The notes under the pieces were generated by a model that saw only the letters and a program-made list of their open reading frames with translations, did no database searches and was not told where the DNA came from. A DNA stretch of 64,000 bases. Source: Macrobrachium rosenbergii. Its lineage: Eukaryota > Arthropoda > Malacostraca > Decapoda > Palaemonidae. Location of the stretch: contig NC_089744.1 of assembly GCF_040412425.1 (NCBI RefSeq), positions 39,583,599 through 39,647,598 on the forward strand, given 5' to 3'. The position numbers were made by a program, and so were the translations under genes. Of this stretch, positions 22,946-33,640 are shown in pieces. Numbering within the stretch: position 1 is the first letter of the stretch; each line of letters begins with the position of its first letter.

Positions 22946-23104
22946 TTGTTGACCACCTCCTTGATCAATCCGAAAGGTAGGAAGCCGTGGACATCCAGGC
23001 TCGTCCAATCCAACAGCATGGCATCTGTCACCCATGCAAGAGGGTCCGGGACTGAGGAGCAACAGGAACACAAATGATAATTTCTCAATGTTGCAAAGAG
23101 GTCC
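22920..23104 (-). pseudogene. DIRS MT-like domain fragment (family II)
   Basis: The minus frame reads DLFATLRNYHLCSCCSSVPD, then DAMLLDWTSLDVHGFLPFGL and SLTLITP. It aligns by eye with DLFATRENRRLPLFCSPVPD, DAMLLDWSGLFLYAFPPFRM and SMILIAP in the copy at 31379-33100. In DIRS elements this interval is annotated as a Dam-like N6-adenine methyltransferase. The expected D/N-P-P-Y/F motif is degenerate. Confidence 0.7.
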
Positions 23105-26100
23105 TCTTGGTTGATCACTCGGTGAATCAGACAGAACGGAGGAGAGGTGTAAACATCGAGGTTGTCCCACGGGCTCCGAAACATGTCCTCCGCAGCGGCC
23201 CATGGGTTTGCCGTCTAGTGGGCGAGGTTGGAGATGGTCCTTCCTCCAGACTGGGATAGCCTCCCGAAGGCAGAGTCCTCCCCAGGTACGACAGCGCCCA
23301 AGGAAGCAGCCACATTCGATACAGTGAAGGACCACAGATCGAGCCAGGAGACTGCCTGGAAGGCCACCATGGCAGTGGCTTCCAGGGCTGCGGCTTCTTG
23401 CTGAGAGAGGGAGATGCTCTCTGCAGTAAGTTGCTGCAATGTAAAACCCAGATCCAGACGAACCAAGTCCGGGTCAACCTGTTTAGGCGGCAACGACCTC
23501 TCCGATGGTGTGTAGAAGCACTTCTGACGAGGCAGAGGAGGGGGAAGAAGCTTGTCCGAGCGGTTCGATCTACGCAAATTGTCCTGACCAGACACAAGAC
23601 CATTCACCTGATCAAGGACCCCTTCGGCAAGCGTGGACCATGGCAGCCTCACTGAAGCCTTGGGTTCCTTCTTGGGTCCCCAGTAGGATTCGAGGCGGGA
23701 CGGACAATCCACACACGAGGCCGTGGTCCCTTCCCCAAGGCCATTGTGCTGACAAATCACTGCAATAACCTCAGCTAATGTCCTCTGTATCTCGGGGGTA
23801 TCCGCAACCTGGGGGAGAGGACCCTCGAGTCCTTCCAGGGTGCAGTCCTCCCGATCTACTCTCCCTGCAGGAGGGAGAGCCTCGGCAGACCCCCGTGATC
23901 CTTCCTGCACCACGCGGGCATAAGACCTGGTCGAGCTGAGGAATAAACCAGGTACATACGTGCCTGAGGTAGAACTCTGGGGAAACAACTCGCCAGAGTT
24001 CTTCCTGTCCGACTTATGCCCCTTGGAAGGAGCCCAGGAGGTAGAGGGGACAGGCGAGGAGGATCGGGCGCTCCCACTGGCCTTGCTGGCAGAACCAACA
24101 GGGGCAGCGGGCTGGGAGCGATCACCAACCAGCAGTGGTGCTGGCAGCCTGGGTCGAGGAGAGTGCTTGCGCCTGGCGAAGCAGTCTCATGAGGAGAGCG
24201 GAGTGGCTCGCGTGAGTCGAGCCGCGCGCTTGCCTCCCCCGAGCCAGGCTGGCCGTGCGGACGTGGCTGGGGACTGGGAGGAGTCGAGCATGCGGCTGGC
24301 TGGCTCAAACTTGCGCTGTCCTCTAGACGCGCCCGTCCTCTTTGAGGCTGTAGCCTCTCGGGAAGACTGAGCAAGGGACCTCTTCCCTGCTTCTCCAGGT
24401 GTTCAGACCCGAGGGACCGAAGCACTTTCCCGGGAACCTGGCTTGGCACTCAAAGAAGTACCCGCAGGAAGAGTTGGGGCACCTGCATGCCCAGACTCTT
24501 TCTCTTGGCCCACGCCCGGGTCTGTACAGAGAGAGGTTTCTCTGGTACCAGACTGGGGCACCCAGGTCTCCTCGGAAACCTGGGTGCTCGGAGCGACTCG
24601 TGTGCGAGTGGCCGACGTGGACCTGCTGGCCTTAGAAGCAGGTTTCTTCGGCGCAGCAGGGGGAGTGCGGACTGTGGTCTGCACGCCCTTGGCTCCTGAT
24701 GCGACTGACCCGGGGGCCAGAGCAGCGGTTCCCTGATCCGTGAATCGGGAAGAGCCAGTGAGAGATTCCACTGCCTTCCCTGTGGAAGGAGGCAGTCCCT
24801 TAGAGGTCTCAGTGTGAAAATTCTTGTTGGGGGGGAGAGGCAGGCTTCTTCTTCTTTGGCTGGGTAGCCTCAGAAGGAGAAGAGGAAGAAGAGGTAGCAG
24901 ACAAAGAAGAAGACGAAGATGACGATGAAGATGAAGATGAAGATGAAGACGAAGACGACGACACCTTTCTCGATCTCTTCTTTGACTTCTTCGCCATCTT
25001 CCTCAGGATTGAAGTCAGGTCCCCAAACCATGCAGGAGCAGCTGAAGAGTCAAGAGCAACCAGGGGGGCCACAGCAGCAGGCACAACCCTGGCAGTGTAG
25101 ACAGTGCTCGGGTCAGCAGTTACCGGGGCAGGAACATCAGCGCAGCAGGAGCCAGGGATGGAGGCAAGGGTGGCACACGAGCAGCCAGGCCAGGCCGAGC
25201 CAGGGTCGAAGGCATGGGAGGCGTGTCAGTAGTCAAGCCGGGCTGAGAGACAGGGAAGTGAGGAGCCGGAACCATAGTCATGAAGGGGCCAGGGTCAGCA
25301 ACAGGGGCAGGTAAAGTCATATACGGCACCGACAACGTCACCATATAGGAAGGCCCAGGTCGTGAGAGTGGGGCCAGGAACCTAGGGGGCAGCGGCACAG
25401 GATGGTGAGAGGCAGGAGCAGCCGAAACCTGGGTGTCTAGGTGTGAAGCCACCGACACAGGCAGCTTCACAACAGCAGACATGATGACAGTCGTGGTTGT
25501 GGTAGTGGTAGCCGAAAGGGTTGTTACTGGAGTGCCAGACAGATGAGACACCAGGCCCTCCAGTGATGGAACGCCAGGTAGACCCAGGTGTAACCAGGCC
25601 AAGGATAAGTCTGAGACCTGGTCCGTATCCACCCCTAAACCTGAAGAAACAGTCGGGTTAAATTGGGAAGTCTCTGCTTGTTCCGGGGAAAAAATTTCAC
25701 CCCCAGGGGGGGGAGACCCCAGAGGATGTCCTGATCAACCGGCCCCCCGCCTTCCACACCCGATGAAACGAATGAGGAAGGGGAGGGGGAGTCCTCACCC
25801 GAGGGAGAGGGAGGAAGCAGGGGAAGTTCACAGGGAGGAAGAAATGATCCCGACACATTAGCCACCACTGGAGTCGTCGGGGGCGTTACCCTCGGAGGAT
25901 TCCTTGGCAGGCTTCCAACGGTGGCATCTCCTCCCTTCGAACCTCTTCCACTGCTCGGGAGACCAGGAACAACACTCGCTACAAGGAGCGCCGCGCGAAC
26001 ACACACGTCCCCTGCAAGTTGGGCACAGGTATGGAAATTTCCCACCAAAAAGCTGAAGGGCAGTCAGGCAGAGAGTTAAGAACAACATCCGCATTCCACG

Positions 26101-26275
26101 ACGGCCAAAAGCAAAATTGGAATGTTTACATCCAGGCAGGCAGTACTCCTGCCTCCCGGATGGTAGTTAACTGCCTAACCACCTTGTTTGAAAGTTCAAC
26201 GGCCGTTTCCAGTCTACGCTGAAAGTAATTCCTAATGTAAAGGACCGAGGGTTTGCATATTGTGTCGGAACAAAC
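23105..26275 (-). mobile_element. DIRS-like retrotransposon family I, RT/RNase H deleted
   Basis: The 5' terminal block at 26100-26275 (AATGTAAAGGACCGAGGGTT, then GTCGGAACAA) matches those at 690 and 45183. Gag runs from 26094 to about 23215. At about 23210 gag stops and the sequence jumps directly to the MT-like domain (NPWAAAED-MFRSPWDNLDVY), skipping RT and RNase H. At about 23105 it is replaced by family II sequence. The copy is sense to USP24 in intron 3. Confidence 0.8.
23215..26094 (-). pseudogene. DIRS gag-like region (family I)
   Basis: Several overlapping minus frames form one broken gag. The N terminus has CPTCRGRVC, then PCSECCSWSPEQWKRF (25948-26025). A Pro/Thr/Val-rich segment follows (25632-25120), then a poly-Ser tract encoded by GAAGAAGAC-type repeats (about 24870-24960). 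The C-terminal 257-aa frame (23988-23215) reads STLAEGVLDQVNGLVSGQDN, LTAESISLSQQEAAALEATA and SWLDLWSFTVSNVAASLG. The last frame is nearly identical to 42990-42130, which confirms it was coding. It is presumed to be the structural protein of the element, and frameshifts break it. Confidence 0.75.
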
Positions 26276-26280
26276 CTGTT

Positions 26281-26930
26281 TTAGTCAATAAATACTTCCA
26301 ATTCATAAATGATAGCAGTGATAATTTGAGGCAAATGTGAGAATGAAATGAAATGAAAAGAAATCCATAACAATGAGATCCCTAAGTGGGGTCAATATAA
26401 AATCAATCTCTATCTCTATCTCTCTCTCTCATACAAACACACACATACAGAATATCTCTCTTTCTCTCTCTATCACAAACTAGATAATTCTCACACTTCT
26501 GACTGAACATAGTATTTTGTTATAGAACATCATGCTCTCTCTCTCTCTCTCTCTCACTTATTTTTTTACTAATTTTGTAAAAAATCTGCTATATTACTCT
26601 ACATTAATTTTAACCTTATCAACTTTTCGGTAGATACCCAAAGAAAAATAGTGTATCACAGGCTAGAGGGCCACAAACATGTCTACAATAAAACTTTGCA
26701 ACCTCTACAATTCTGTAGATCCCAAATATGAAACTAAGAAAAACAAGCTGCTCAGTTTTATGACAAAAAAGAAATGAAAGTACAACAATCACATTTATGT
26801 TATACTCATTTCCAGAAAAATGTCTTACTCAGATTAGCTTACGGCCAAAACTCATAATCAACCACTTAGCCAATGAGAGTCTTCCATTATACTTTCTCCT
26901 GGGAATGATAAAACACAGTAAAGTACTCAC
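26281..26930. other. USP24 intron 3 residue with CT microsatellites
   Basis: This is AT-rich intron sequence downstream of exon 3. It holds interrupted CT tracts at about 26405-26430, 26458-26478 and 26535-26556. No gene or transposon was recognised. Confidence 0.6.
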
Positions 26931-27145
26931 AAGTGCATATGTATTTTTGAGCAGTGTCTCAGGAACAGGTCCATGCTTGAGCCTCACAATCACAAGATTT
27001 GTGAGCAAATCCAACATGTTAAAAACACCCTCTTGAATCTCTGGTCCCCATCGTCTTACAGCTCCATTTGCTAAGAGCTTTTGGAAACATTCTGGAAGAC
27101 ATCTCTCCATGAAGCGATGGCAGGACTCGTCAGCATCACATAGCC
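26931..27145 (-). CDS. USP24: USP24 exon 3 (internal coding exon)
   Basis: The exon is 215 bp. It starts in phase 1 (GG completes a Gly codon with the last G of exon 2) and ends in phase 0. Acceptor TTATCTTGAAG and donor GTGAGTAC are on the minus strand. It encodes LCDADESCHRFMERCLPECF, then RRWGPEIQEGVFNMLDLL and KHGPVPETLLKNTYAL. This is one of the most conserved USP24 segments: human USP24 has FMERCMPEAFKKLL and KWGTEIHEGIYNML. The acceptor has only a weak pyrimidine tract, but no alternative keeps the frame. Confidence 0.95.
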
Positions 27146-27564
27146 CTTCAAGATAAATTTTAAATACTAAGGTCTTGATTCAGGAGGTTACTGTCTTCAA
27201 TTCTTTTTTTGTTTTCATGCTTTAAATGCACCTCTTATTTTAAGTTGTTCAATTATGTTAAATTTTTGTAGCATTTACCAATAATACAACATAAGACCCT
27301 ATGTCACAAAAAAAAGTAAAATTACATACATATAATTATTATAGTCTTTATCATCAGCTATACTACAGAGGCAAAACTACAACATGCTATCCTAATAAGG
27401 GACATTATTGATATCTAAAAAATTAAGAAGAATTTTTAATATATAGCTGAAAGTAAAGTGTATATTTACTGCTGTTGCAATGCTACTTCTAAAGCCGGTT
27501 TCCTAAAGGAATAAGTACAGACACTTGGAAAACCTAAATCTCCTCACCAAAAAGGATATTTAAT
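27146..27564. other. USP24 intron 2 sequence upstream of exon 3
   Basis: AT-rich intron sequence lies between the exon 3 acceptor and the left end of the family IV DIRS element. No feature was recognised. Confidence 0.5.
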
Positions 27565-27590
27565 ACAAAAATATCATTTTTATACATGAA

Positions 27591-27742
27591 CTTACCTGTT
27601 GTTTACATATAGCTGTAATTCTCGATCTCGACAGAAAATTCAAAACTGGCGGTTCCGCTAATATATGGTCAGGTGATACGACTACCCCGCCCTCTATCGG
27701 GGTACCTGGATCCATTTCCATCAACAACTAATCATATTTTCT
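27591..27742 (+). repeat. Left inverted terminal repeat of DIRS family IV
   Basis: The repeat starts CTTACCTGTTGTTTACATAT and ends near CTAATCATATTTTCT. It is complementary over about 150 bp to 33776-33926, with only small differences (for example one extra G in the CGGGGTACC stretch). Near-identity of the two repeats suggests recent insertion. Confidence 0.95.
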
Positions 27743-27879
27743 CTGTCGGGGCCGGCGACTAGTCGTCTGCTCCTCTTCAGGAAATTCATCGGTGCTTTTC
27801 GACTTTTCTTTGGTGAAGTACCCACTTTTGTTGACGGTTCTGGCTTGTTTTTTGGCTTTGGTTGAGATTTTTTCTAGAT

Positions 27880-30072
27880 ATGTCTGATTCAGGATCTCAA
27901 ATCAGATATTGTGGGAGGGGGTTGTAAAACTCAGAATGTCTCGGTCTAACATAGACCCTCACTCTTCTTGCACTAACTGTAGAGGGAATTGTGCACAAAT
28001 TTGGATAGATGTGATGAGTGTTTGTCTTTGTCTGTGTTTGATTGGCAAAAGTTGGCTAAATATCAGGCAAAATTAAGTAAAAGATAGGGCACGTAAGGCT
28101 TGGCCAGAAGTTCCTCCCAGAGTAGGAGTAGTATTGCCTCTTGTTCTGTTCCTGTTACCCCTCCTGTTCCTATTCCTGCCCCGGAACCTGTTGTTTCCGA
28201 ACCCACTACCGTGTCAGACCTTCGGGCAGAATTTGATGGTAAGATTTCGGCTCTTTTCTCTGCGATAGAGAAGATTGGCCAGGATGTGAGTGCGATGTCT
28301 AAACATCGAAGTGTTGCGAGTGATAGTATTGTGGAGGAGGTGACTGTTCGTTCCCCTCGCGCTCCTAGGTCTAGGCCTCTGTCCGGCTCCCAAGGCTCAG
28401 GGAGAAGACATGCCGAAAGCCAAAGGGAGGCGAGTGGGGTCTGCTCACGAGCAGTTGCTCCCTCTAACAGTCCTGTTGCGTCCCAGGCTGTTGCAGCTCG
28501 CCATAGTAAAAGCGATGCGGAAGTGTCTTCTTGTGCTTCTGTTTCGTCGAGGAGGAGTTGGAAGCAGAGTCTAGTAGGCCGCTGAGGAGACGCAGAGCTT
28601 TCTCTCCAGGTCAAGTTCCTATCAAGAAACTTTCGGCGCGTTCTCCTCTTCCGTCATGTGGCTTTTGGGATAGCCCAGAGATCTCTTCTTCTTCAGGCAG
28701 TCCGGATGTGCGTTCTATTGATCGTAAGCGAGCGCCTGATCCTCCTGTTAGCATGCAAGTAGCGGCTTCCTTCCCGTTGGATCCCAAGTCGGCTTTTATG
28801 CCTCCGGTTCCTGCCAACCTTTTGCAAGAGGACAAACTGGACAAGATTTTGAGACTTTTCGAAGGTTTTAAAGCACCAGCACTTCAGGATCCTTCTGCAA
28901 CTGAGGCTCCGGTCTCTGCTCCCGCTCACGCACCTGGCGCCGCTTCCGCTCGCGTGCCTGGCACCGCTTCCGATCGCTCTCCTGGCGCCACTTCCGCCCG
29001 CACCTGCCGCACTCCCGACGCTACTTTGGCGCTCGGCGCCTCTCCACAGCACGTTTCCAAGGCGCACAACGTTTGCGCTTCTGGCGCTACCGTGGTTTTT
29101 GGCGCCTCTTTGGCTCTCGAATCTTCTAAGGCTCCTGACTCCTCTCAAGCTCATGTTTCGGATACGCTTGACGCGGGTCGGGCACATGGCGCCTCTGTGA
29201 CGTTCGGCGACACTCAAGAGGATAATGCAAGTTTGGCTCCCGGAGACGTTTCTATCCGCAGTGCTCCAACTGCTTCAGAGATTCTCTCCCCAGTTTCCGA
29301 TGTTTGAAGTAGATGATGTTCCGTCTGCTCCTACGTCCAACTTTAAGCATCTCTTACAACTTTTTGAAGAACATTTTCAAGAAGACTTTGCTCCAGCTAC
29401 CCCTTTGTCTCCAACTACACAGTTTGCCAAGGATTTTAAACCTCCATCCTCTAGATTTCTGAAGCTGGTCCTGTCTGTTTCAGCATCCTGAAAAGAGCTC
29501 TCCGAAGGCAAGAAGGATGGTTGAGTATGAAAAGATCTCAGGGTAAAACTTTTTCTGTTTTCCCCCTCACAACTGTCTTTTAAGTCTCGTTCGTGGTATG
29601 AGACTGGGAAGTCTTTTCCTTGGGAGACGCTGCCTCCTCTCAAGGGGATTTCTCCAGCCTTGTGGATTCTGCCTGTCGCTCAGCTTTTTCTTCGTCCAAA
29701 GTCGGCTTCGTCTTTGGAAATTGACCATCTGGTGAAGAGTTCCTATAGGATCTTGGAGATCTTTTCTTTTATTGATTGGTCTATAGGAGCCTTGAGCAGG
29801 AAGGTGAAAGTCTGTGATCTTCCCCCCAAGACTGCTATTTTGGCCTGCCTGGACAAGGCCATCACGGACGGAATGTCAGAAATTGCCTCAGTGACTGCTA
29901 CAGGCATTTTGAAGAAGAGAGCACACTGGATTTCGTTTGTCGCGAGAGGAGTCTCCAGGAGCCAGAAATCTGCTCTACTTTTTGCTCCTTTGTTTATGGA
30001 ATCACTTTTTCCCACCACGTTAGTTAGGGAAATCTCGGAGGCTCTCTCATGAAGTTTACTCAAGACCTACTG
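27880..30072 (+). pseudogene. DIRS gag-like region (family IV)
   Basis: The ATG at 27880 begins MSDSGSQIRYCG. A Cys-rich stretch (IDPHSSCTNCRGNC) follows in a shifted frame, equivalent to the DPHSLCLKC motif of copy A. The second Cys pair and the WSPEQW motif are replaced by CDECLSLSVFDWQKL. The middle (28531-29307) is Ala/Pro/Ser-rich with repeated GA-x-SA units. The C-terminal frame 29660-30052 (SYRILEIFSFIDWSIGALS, CLDKAITDGMSEIAS, ATGILKKRAHWISF, ALLFAPLF) aligns with 40800-41279 of family III, which marks a conserved gag C-terminal domain. At least three frame changes are present. Confidence 0.75.
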
Positions 30073-30323
30073 GCTCACTCTTGAAAAGACCCAGGTTTTC
30101 GACTTCTCCAGTAGTACCCAAGCCTTCTTTCCCTGTATCCTCTAGGCCTTCTCGGGTACTCCTTCTCGGCCCTTTTCCCCCTGCTAGAGGAAGAGGAAAA
30201 TTCTCTTCTCATCCCCAGAAATCTAGGGTACCAACCGATGAGTTCAAGGTCCTTCATGCGACGGTCGGAGCCAGACTAAAGACGTTCTGGCAAGTTTGGG
30301 AGGCCAAGGGAGCAGAACCCTAG

Positions 30324-31378
30324 GTGATCAACGTTCTGAGAGAAGGCTACACCATTCCCTTCTCAGAAAGTCCTCCTTTAAAGTCTTCGCCAGTAGACTT
30401 CAACGTATCATCCAGGGACTCAGAGAAACTTGTGGTATTGGAGGAGGAAGTTACTTCCCTCCTTCAGAAGGGAGCAGAGAAGCAGTCCTCGAACCTTCAT
30501 CTCATTGGGTTCTACAACCGTCTGTTTCTGGTTCCAAAATCGTCAGGAGGATGGAGACCAGTCCTCGGACGTGAAGCGCCCTGAACAAATTTGTGCTTCA
30601 AACACCATTCAAGATGGAAACCACGCAGTCGGTCATCAATTCCCAGCAGGAAGGAGACTGGATGGTGTCCCTCGATCTCCAGGACGCATACTTTCATGTC
30701 CCTATCCATCTGAGATCAAGGAAATTCCTACGGTTTGTGTTCAGAGGCAGGACTTTTCAATTCAGGGCTCTTTGCTTCGGCCTATCAACAGCCCCACAAG
30801 TTTTCACAAGGACGATGGCTCCAATTGCGAAATGGCTTCACTTAGAGGGAATTCACAGATCCCTTTACCTTGACGACTGGCTGATCCGGTCTCCGTCAAA
30901 AGGCCAATGCATGAAGGACCTACAAAGGACCCTTTCTCTTATGACAATTGGGACTCATAGTAAATCTTCCAAAGTCACAACTCTCTCCATCTCAAGACTT
31001 GACTTACTTGGGAGTTCAGATGAACTCAGTTCTTTTTCAGGTTTTCCGACTTCACAAAGGATCGAGAAATGCCTGCTGAAAGTGAGATACCTGATGGCAG
31101 CCAAGACTTGTTCTGCCAAGGAATGGATGAGCCTTTTAGGCACCCTCTCATCGCTAGAGATGTTCGTCAGTCTGGGGAGGCTACACATAAGACCTCTTCA
31201 GTTCTTCCTACAGCAGACTTGGAACAGGAAGAAAGACGAGGATTCGTTTGTTTTCCTCTATCCACTCGAGTAAAGCAAGACCTGTCATGGTGGAACGACA
31301 GGAGCAAATTAGAACGAGGTTTGTCGTTGAGACAGAGGAACCCAGACCTGATGTTGTTCTCGACGCTTCAGACGAGGG
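30324..31378 (+). pseudogene. DIRS reverse transcriptase and start of RNase H (family IV), frameshifted
   Basis: A finger region (ITSLLQKGAE-like, LIGFYNRLFLVPKSSGGWRP) runs in the frame 30324-30584. The palm follows in frame 30593-31273: VSLDLQDAYFHVPIH (motif A), FRALCFGLSTAPQVFTR (motif B) and SLYLDDWLIRSPSKG (intact YLDD). A stretch around 30930-31030 switches frames twice (QYLG-equivalent TYLGVQMNS is out of frame), and thumb sequence resumes in the first frame. The RNase H start (DASDEGWGATLG) is in a third frame near 31360. Catalytic residues are intact but one continuous product is not encoded. Confidence 0.85.
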
Positions 31379-33100
31379 TTGGGGAGCAACATTGGGGATC
31401 TTCAAGTGTCAGGTAATTGGTCTTCATCCCAACAGGACTGGCACATAAATGCGAAAGAGTTGAAGGCAATACATCTAGCCTTGGAACATTTCGTGCTTCT
31501 GGTGGAAAACAAAAAGATAGTAGTTCACTCGGACAACTCCACAGCTCTGGCGTATGTGAAGAAACAAGGAGGCACTCACTCCTTCTCTCTGTTCGAGATC
31601 GCAAAAGACTTGCTTTTGTGGGCGGCAACCAAGAACATAGAGCTAGTAACTCGCTTCATCCCGGGAGCTCTCAACGTAAGAGCGGATATCCTCAGCAGGT
31701 CACTCCAGGTCATTCTGACGGAATGGACCCTCCACCAGAAAGTTTGCCAAGGCCTGTGGAAGGTTTGGGGAACTCCCATGCTAGACCTGTTTGCAACGAG
31801 GGAAAACCGCAGACTACCTCTCTTTTGCTCTCCTGTTCCAGACCCAGAAGCATTAGCAGTGGATGCCATGCTCCTGGACTGGTCGGGTCTCTTCCTTTAT
31901 GCATTCCCTCCCTTCAGGATGCTGGGAGAAGTCTTGAAAAAGTTTCGAGCACACAAAGATGTGTCAATGATCCTAATAGCTCCATGGTGGCCAGGAAGAT
32001 CATGGTTTCCAGAGCTACTGGAGAAAGTAGTGGATTGGCCAAGGAGGTTGCCATTCAGACCAGACCTTCTGTGCCAGTTGCACAGCAGAAAGTTCCACAG
32101 GAACCCGTCAGATCTAAATCTGACAGGGTTCAGACCCTCGGCGACTCTACAGGAGGAGAGAGGCTTCTCTAGAAAAGTGGCGCAGGCAATGGCTAGATCA
32201 ACCAGGCCCTCGTCTACAAAGGTCTATCAAGCGAAGTGGAAGCGCTTCAGGGAGTGGTGCTCCGAGTCTGGAGTGTCTTCCACTTCTACGACTCTAAGCC
32301 AGGTGGCGGATTTTCTTTTGTTTCTGCACAAGGAGAAGAAATTGGCTGTCAGCACGATTAAGGGGTATAGAAGTATGCTGGCGGCAGTTTTCAGGAATAG
32401 AGGTATAGACCTTTCCTCGGACAAGGATATTGCAGAACTCCTTAAATCCTTTGCTACCACTAAAGGCAAATCTCTTCGTGTACCGCATTGGAATTTGGAT
32501 GTGGTACTAAAGTGGCTTACTTCCAAATCTTTTGAGCCTTTGAGTTCCTGCTCCGTTAGGAATCTAACTAAGAAAACTCTCTTTCTCTTGGCACTGGCCT
32601 CGGCAAAGAGAGTAAATGAGGTTCATGCTTTGGACAAAAGGGTTTGTTTTTGTGCAGATAAGGCTGTAGTTTCCTTCACCTTGGGTTTCCTAGCTAAGAA
32701 CGAAAACCCTAGTAATCCGTGGCCAAGGGAATTTCCCATTACTAGCCTATCCTCCTTGGGGGGAAGAGAAACGGAGAGACTTCTCTCGGTCAGAGCATTG
32801 AAATTCTATCTGGACAGGACCAGAAGTGTAAGAGGAACTCATGATTTCTTATGGTGCTCAACTAAGAACCCCAAGAACCCTCTATCTAAAAATGGGATTG
32901 CTTTCCTTTTGAAAGAACTGATACAGGAGGCACACAAGGAATTAAGGGATGTGGATTTCCCCTTAGTTAAAGTGAGGCCTCATGAAATTAGGGCTATTGC
33001 AACTTCTTTAGCCTTCAAGAAGAACATGGCTTTAAAGGACATTCTAAGTTCAACTTATTGGAGATGTTCGTCTGTTTTTGCCTTGCATTATCTGAGATAG
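31379..33100 (+). CDS. DIRS RNase H (C-terminal part), MT-like domain and tyrosine recombinase, 573-aa frame
   Basis: This is the longest intact element frame in the window. Residues 1-110 are RNase H: WHINAKELKAIHLALEHF, VVHSDNSTALAYVKKQGG, RFIPGALNVRADILSR. Residues about 125-215 are the MT-like domain: DLFATRENRRLPLF, DWSGLFLYAFPPFRM, LIAPWWPGRSWFP. Residues about 280-573 are the YR. It has KVYQAKWKRFREWC and STIKGYRSMLAAVF, then the first Arg in LASAKRVNEVHAL, HEIR (H-x-x-R) and a C-terminal HYLR with the nucleophilic Tyr. A stop comes right after the Tyr motif where other copies continue with D-I/V. In DIRS elements the YR integrates a circular DNA intermediate. The frame begins after the catalytic DAS motif because of an upstream frameshift. 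Confidence 0.85.
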   Translation: MGSNIGDLQVSGNWSSSQQDWHINAKELKAIHLALEHFVLLVENKKIVVHSDNSTALAYVKKQGGTHSFSLFEIAKDLLLWAATKNIELVTRFIPGALNVRADILSRSLQVILTEWTLHQKVCQGLWKVWGTPMLDLFATRENRRLPLFCSPVPDPEALAVDAMLLDWSGLFLYAFPPFRMLGEVLKKFRAHKDVSMILIAPWWPGRSWFPELLEKVVDWPRRLPFRPDLLCQLHSRKFHRNPSDLNLTGFRPSATLQEERGFSRKVAQAMARSTRPSSTKVYQAKWKRFREWCSESGVSSTSTTLSQVADFLLFLHKEKKLAVSTIKGYRSMLAAVFRNRGIDLSSDKDIAELLKSFATTKGKSLRVPHWNLDVVLKWLTSKSFEPLSSCSVRNLTKKTLFLLALASAKRVNEVHALDKRVCFCADKAVVSFTLGFLAKNENPSNPWPREFPITSLSSLGGRETERLLSVRALKFYLDRTRSVRGTHDFLWCSTKNPKNPLSKNGIAFLLKELIQEAHKELRDVDFPLVKVRPHEIRAIATSLAFKKNMALKDILSSTYWRCSSVFALHYLR

Positions 33101-33317
33101 ATCCAAACCACATATGAAGACTGCAGTACGTTGGGCCCCTTTATTGCGTCTGACACGGTGATGGGCAAGGAAACCAGAGGCTCTAGATCCTCTCCTTAGT
33201 TTCCTTGGGTGCAGAGGTCTCTTTTTGGTCGACTACTAGAGCCTTAGAGGTTAGATGGCCTAGTAGGTCTAATTTTAATAAGTTGGTGTGAGTTTTTTAT
33301 GGTTGGGTAATGTGTTT

Positions 33318-33342
33318 TAAAAAAAAAAAAAAAAAAAAAAAA
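33318..33342 (+). repeat. Poly(A) run inside the DIRS 3' region
   Basis: About 23 consecutive A residues follow TGTGTTTT, between the YR frame and the internal complementary region. It is a simple tract; whether it is a retained poly(A) tail or slippage is unknown. Confidence 0.9.
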
Positions 33343-33640
33343 TGAGTGTATGATGGTGGATGCTTTGAGTACTGCGCCTTGAGCAGGGGCATTATATGCT
33401 TTGGTTGATTGTGTCGAAGACGGCTGGGCCAACAGACCTTTCTCCATATGGCAACCTGCGACTGAGCTACTAGGCCCGCAGTTGCACTAAGGATAGCAGG
33501 TTACAGAGGCAGTAAGAGAGAAAGCAGCTTCCTTAGCAGGTAAGGATCCAAAGTAAAGACGTTTTTCTTAGCCTGATGATCTCAGGTTTTTCCATTTAAC
33601 ACTTACAGCTGTCCATGCCCACCGCCTCAATGTGGCAATC

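Larger units (their letters stand above)
20838..23104 (-). mobile_element. DIRS-like retrotransposon family II, 3' half
   Basis: The terminal repeat begins ACCAAGCAATTACATAGCTA at 20838. It is followed by an internal complementary region (21010-21112), a YR remnant (21362-22601) and an MT-like fragment up to 23104. There the sequence changes to family I. The element is sense to USP24. The outer end lacks the roughly 40 bp present in the solo copy at 36831, so both sides are truncated. RT, RNase H and gag of this family are missing here. Confidence 0.8.

Noticed and set aside
24860..24980. Acidic/poly-Ser low-complexity coding, considered as a host gene exon
   Set aside because: The same tract occurs at the same place in the other family I gag (about 43760-43830), so it belongs to the retroelement.
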